Source: Gracilaria vermiculophylla (taxonomy: Eukaryota; Rhodophyta; Florideophyceae; Gracilariales; Gracilariaceae). Taken from it: a DNA stretch of 64,000 nt. The position numbers and the translations under genes were made by a program. Shown here piece by piece: positions 60,178 through 64,000 of the stretch (within the stretch, counting starts at the first letter, position 1; every line of letters starts with the position of its first letter). The notes beneath the pieces are model-generated. The model did not search any database. It was not told where the DNA came from and was given only the letters and a program-made list of their open reading frames with translations. The DNA lies in contig JAHNZQ020000010.1 of NCBI GenBank assembly GCA_019155205.2, forward strand, positions 407,711 through 471,710, written 5' to 3'.

Positions 60178-61851
60178 TAACGTAAGCATGGCAAAGAGTA
60201 CTGTCCAGTCAACCGACTGATACCCGCGTAGTCACTCAAGCAGCCAGAGCCGATGCGTCGAGGATTTTTGTCTGATACGTATCAAGGCAAGGAGATGCTC
60301 CATAGACATGCGCTCACAAATGCAGCACTTTAGAATAACTGCACCCAACGACCAAAATGACTTAGAAACCGATAACGTAAATATGTGACGAAACCTTTTG
60401 CAGTCTTCATCGCCGGCCTGTTTCGCAGTTTTGGATAATGATTTACACTGGGAGGTCGACGATCAATCCCACAACAGCACACTTGAAGCCGCTATCAGCA
60501 ATCTATGATCAGCCAACTTGTCATGACTCTCACATGAGCGACGTCGCACTCTATCCGGCAGCGAGCTACAAACATACGATGTGGCGCTTCCCCCGGTTGG
60601 TTGGCGAGTGAGTCCAGGCCCCGGTTGCTGAATATCGTCGGCTTTCACTCTGGCGCAATGCTAGCGCTTAACCGTATCCTGGTGTTCCCTCGCCGTGAAT
60701 TCCACAGGCATCGAATCACACACGCAATGCCGTAGCTGCGCACGCGACTCCGTGCGATTCACGGACAGCCTTTTTTTCTCCCCGATTCTGTTCCATCACG
60801 GCTTCTGCAGCACTCTCGTGCGCTGCAATACAAGTAATAGACACGAACTTTGCGTATCGTTGCAGTGACACGTGCTTGCACTCACTCGTAAGTCATTTCT
60901 ACAGAGGCCTTGAAGAATGTGCTGTTTTGCTTTTTATCAAGCACGTGTGCTTTTTGTTAACAACTCACAACGCATGGATTTGGCTGCGCGCAGTGTGCTC
61001 GCTACATACTTAACGTACACCGTTCTGCTCAGAAAACAGACGATGTGGGCGAGTCCGGGGGTTTGAAGCGTTTTATCGTCTCCTCTCTCATGAGCGCCGC
61101 CGAACGTCACGGTCGCTATGCGCAGTGCTTCGAGAGCGGCGGCTTCACACGTGTACCTAGCAAAGAAAAGGTAGACAGACGGACGGTCATGTCCCGGGGG
61201 TGGAGGCGACACACCGTGAGTCGTCTCAGCGCGGAGCTCAAACACTACGAATAACGCACGGCTTGTCTCGGGCGACTTCAGCCCGCGGTGCTGGAGAAGT
61301 GACTTCCTTCTCGAACACGAGAGCTGCGGTTTGGGTGATGGAGCGCTTACATCGTCATGCCCGTCCCCATCGGGGACAGTCGAGCCGCTCCGAGCGTCGG
61401 TTGTGCAACTCTTGTATGCCGCGAGTGGTGCTGATGGCGTAGCTTGATCTCGACGCTGGGGAAAGGAAACGTTTGAAACGCCCCTTGTGTCGCGCCCCTG
61501 CGCGATGCTTGCGCTATCTACCAAACATGGAACCCAAAAGCTTTTGTTTGTTCCTTGAGGGCTGCTGCGCCCAATTGAGATGTAATGCGGGTCCACTCTT
61601 TTTGTCCCGTTCGGGCGGTTGATGCTCTGATAACACTGGTCACTAAATGGCCATTTGGTCTCCAACGAAGCGATGAGAATTCATTTCTCAAACAGTAGTC
61701 ATGGCTCATGTCTACCCTTCTCTTGTTGTTGACGACTGATTTTTCTGACCATGCATCAGCATTCTACAAAATCGACATAACACACTTGAAACTTCCACCT
61801 TCCAACTTGCCTTGCACACCTGATTTCCCACAGCAACCGGGGAAAAGGTGC
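60178..61851. other. Intergenic region
   Basis: 1.67 kb between the SMP-C2 gene (+) and the short-chain dehydrogenase gene (-). A 242-codon frame on the minus strand (60937-61665) lacks an ATG at its beginning and any recognisable motif, so it is not called. Confidence 0.5.
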
Positions 61852-62942
61852 TCAAAACGGAATCGGCTTTCTATCGTATGCGAAGAACCCACCCGTATCA
61901 TCCATTCCCAAAGAATCCACGACGTCCAGCAGCCAATTCGCGGCATCTTCAACGGCAAACAATTTTTCCGGCTTCACGTTCTTCTGGAACGGTGCCGAAA
62001 GGTCTGTGGCAACAGTGCCTGGGTGCAACGCCACACAGATCACGCCCCGCCTCTGCAGCTCCACGCTGATGGTCTTCATCGCCTGGTTCTGCCCGGCCTT
62101 TGACGCCCTGTACGACAGCCACCCCCCCAGCGAGTTGTCCGAGATGCTCCCGACGCGCGCCGACAGCGTGGCCAGAATCGATGGCACCCGATCTTTCTTG
62201 CGAGAGGTCGTCATCAGCGGCGCAAAATGCTTTGCCACCAGTACGGGACCCATCAGATTGATCGCCAGGTTCCGTTGAAGCCAGTCTGCTTTCACTCGAG
62301 ATAGCGATGTCTCGGGCATGTTTTCTCCATCGTGCAGGATGCCTGCCGTGTGCATTAGTAAATCCACCCGCGAATCTCCAGTCCATTGCTTCACGTTTTT
62401 CACAGCCTCTTCAATCTGTGCGCAGATCAGCAGCCCAAGTTAGATCATCGCGCCCATCGCGGGGTGTTCTTCGTCGTTGGCGTCTCCCAACTTACCGTGT
62501 CCTCCTTCTCAACGTCCAGTCGGACCACGCTGAAACGATCTGGCATGAATTGCCAAAGAGCTGAAAGCGCACCAGCGTCATCGGGCTCTCGGCACGTCGC
62601 CACAATGCGACCCTTCCATCTGGTCGCTAGTTGCTGAGTCATTGCCAACCCAATGCCGCGACTGGCGCCCACGACAACAGCTACTGCATTTGGATCGGAA
62701 TTTCTGATGGTTGCCTCCGAGGCCACGGCTGGTTTCGCATGAGCGCTTCTTGCTTGCACGCGCGTGCAACTTGCCTTGGCCGTTCTTTGCTTCGTGGAGC
62801 TGAGATGTTCGGCAGAGGTCAGGCTTGTTTGTCTATGGGGTGCATCCTTGAACCCAGCTACCGTCAGGATAGGATGGCTGAACGACAGCAGCCGTCCAGA
62901 GCGATAGAACACGCGCCTGGTCTGCCTCACAGCAGAAAGCAT
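61852..62942 (-). CDS. Short-chain dehydrogenase/reductase (SDR), two exons, probable organelle transit peptide
   Basis: Joined exons 62942-62496 and 62415-61852 give about 336 aa. The N-terminus (MLSAVRQTRRVFYRSGRLLS) is basic and Ser/Arg-rich, suiting a mitochondrial or plastid transit peptide, with the SDR core from about residue 85. Core motifs: VVVGASRGIGLAM (the TGxxxGxG cofactor loop), RLDVEKED (cofactor-specifying Asp), MHTAGILH (in place of NNAG), ILATLSARVGSISDN (catalytic Ser region), and LSYRASKAGQNQA (catalytic YxxxK). The motif HPGTVATDLSAPF follows, as in small C-factor-like SDRs. The substrate is not predictable; NAD(P)(H)-dependent oxidoreductase by family. The ATG at 62942 is the first in frame. 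Confidence 0.9.
62416..62495 (-). other. SDR gene intron
   Basis: 80 nt, GTAAGTTGG donor and GCGCACAG acceptor on the minus strand, phase 0. Splicing joins KEDT(V-less) to IEEAVKNV in frame and restores an uninterrupted SDR fold; without it the frame ends at 62445. Confidence 0.85.
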
Positions 62943-64000
62943 CGTCAATATCAGCAAGGCTTAGTTTTTGAGTGTAGCAAGCTTCTGACTACCTGCCGTC
63001 AATGTTTCTGCATTGTGAATGCGTTTTATATGGCTGACTGCTCTCCAGTCTGATCGATTTTCAGAAAGACTGTTTTTGAGACTGCTTTGCGCCGCAGATC
63101 CACGCGCATGTTTCCCGAAAATCACATCCGGGATGCAGTATCTACGATACATACGGTTCAAAGGGACACTGAGAAGTATCACAGGGGTGGGCGAGATGAA
63201 TTTGCAGTTAAGGTGCTAACCAGAACGCAGAGACTGTGAAATAGTTTTTCGACGACAAGGCCTTAAGTCCCAACAAAAGCTCTTCCTCTAGCATCCCCCA
63301 GTATCTTCTAGTCCCAGAGGTTCCGCTCATAGCTGCCGGCAGTGACGCCTAGAATTCGTACAGGGAAGTAATAAAAACTAATGAAAGCACAGTTGAGAAA
63401 CTACGCCCTGGTCGGGTAGCGGACCAATGTGTAGGCGCGCCCTTGCACCTGATTATGCCGATGACGCCAGGATAAGGAAAGAAGTGCGCCGACAGAGGCC
63501 TATTCCCTTGGCCACAGGTGTGGCGCATGCGCAACGCCGAGGCATGGTATCACCTTTGATCGACGAGCTCTGCAGGATGAATGCAACGATGCAACAGCGA
63601 CAAATAGTCTCCAGGAGCTCGGAGGAGACGTTGAAGTGATTGCAAACGCCTAATTCGTGCAAGTGTGTATAGCGCACGGGTAGAGCAGCGCGTAGTAGCA
63701 CGGATGCAAATTTGCGGCTTTTGTCAACGGTGCGCAAGATAATGTCTGAGGTTGTTGGGGTTGCTGGCAAGCTCAAGTCTTGCTGTGCGGTTAACCCTCA
63801 GCATCATGGCTTGGCTGAGGGAGAGCGAATAGTTACGGACAGCAACTATGCTACTTATTCGCGCTGCGGACTACCATGTATCTCTTTCGCGGCAATGTAT
63901 TTGGGACGGCTTGTTTATTTTCTCTTCGTGAAGGAAATGGACCAGAGCCTATGCCACCTCATCGTCAGAACTGTACCCATGCCAATTTTTACTTAACCCT
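62943..64000. other. Terminal gene-free stretch
   Basis: Includes the SDR promoter. Short frames such as 63453-63776 (-) and 63712-63996 (+) carry no recognisable motif. The window ends in acttaaccct. Confidence 0.45.

Noticed and set aside
60937..61665. 242-codon minus-strand open frame
   Set aside because: Starts with TTG, no early ATG, no recognisable motif, composition unlike neighbouring genes.
62445..62957. SDR exon 1 read through as a complete 170-residue protein
   Set aside because: The frame beyond 62496 lacks SDR features, while GTAAGT...CACAG splicing restores the full family fold.
1..64000. CRISPR array or prokaryotic defence system
   Set aside because: No spaced direct repeats of that kind; gene content and introns are eukaryotic.

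Overview
This is a nuclear window from a compact, intron-poor eukaryote, most likely a florideophyte red alga similar to Chondrus crispus. The clues are almost entirely single-exon genes, two very short introns, a RUS/DUF647 gene and a plant-type 'pathogen-related' gene beside pan-eukaryotic genes, and dense gene islands separated by decayed LTR retrotransposons and Harbinger and Tc1-like DNA transposons. The lineage is inferred from style and content; no marker here proves it. Two 100-base runs of N (16363-16462 and 33626-33725) mark assembly gaps.

Layout. 1-3.3 kb: an internally deleted copia-type LTR element facing an inverted LTR of the same family. 3.3-6 kb: AT-rich, gene-free DNA with the end of a Tc1-like repeat. 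6.4-14.6 kb: gene island 1, with a DNAJC25-like ER J-protein (+), then on the minus strand a copine, an unrecognised helical protein, a single-pass membrane protein, a small helical protein and a pathogen-related (SnoaL/NTF2-like) protein. 15.2-40.4 kb: repeat island, with a PIF/Harbinger transposon carrying a Myb/SANT-like ORF and a convergent transposase, split by a solo LTR; a Ty3/gypsy chromovirus (-); an inverted solo LTR; a second Harbinger transposase facing an unknown stop-interrupted ORF; a much more decayed chromovirus (+) with its own solo-LTR insertion; an unknown broken ORF; a gap flanked by inverted repeats; more LTRs; a Myb/SANT-like gene with one in-frame stop; and a 1.3 kb Tc1-type element. 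42.2-63 kb: gene island 2, with RUS-family (+), a giant PHD-finger protein (-), ribosomal protein eS8 (+, split just after its ATG by an intron), proteasome RPN2/PSMD1 (+), RCC2/TD-60-like (+), an SMP-C2 lipid-transfer protein (+), and a two-exon short-chain dehydrogenase (-). The last kilobase holds nothing recognisable.

The single-copy genes are housekeeping and do not form a pathway. The interest lies in the repeat island. Nested insertions with intact target-site duplications give a relative order of events. Two Harbinger loci share a layout of partner ORF and transposase in convergent orientation. Several transposon-borne ORFs are interrupted by isolated stop codons while the downstream frame remains open.
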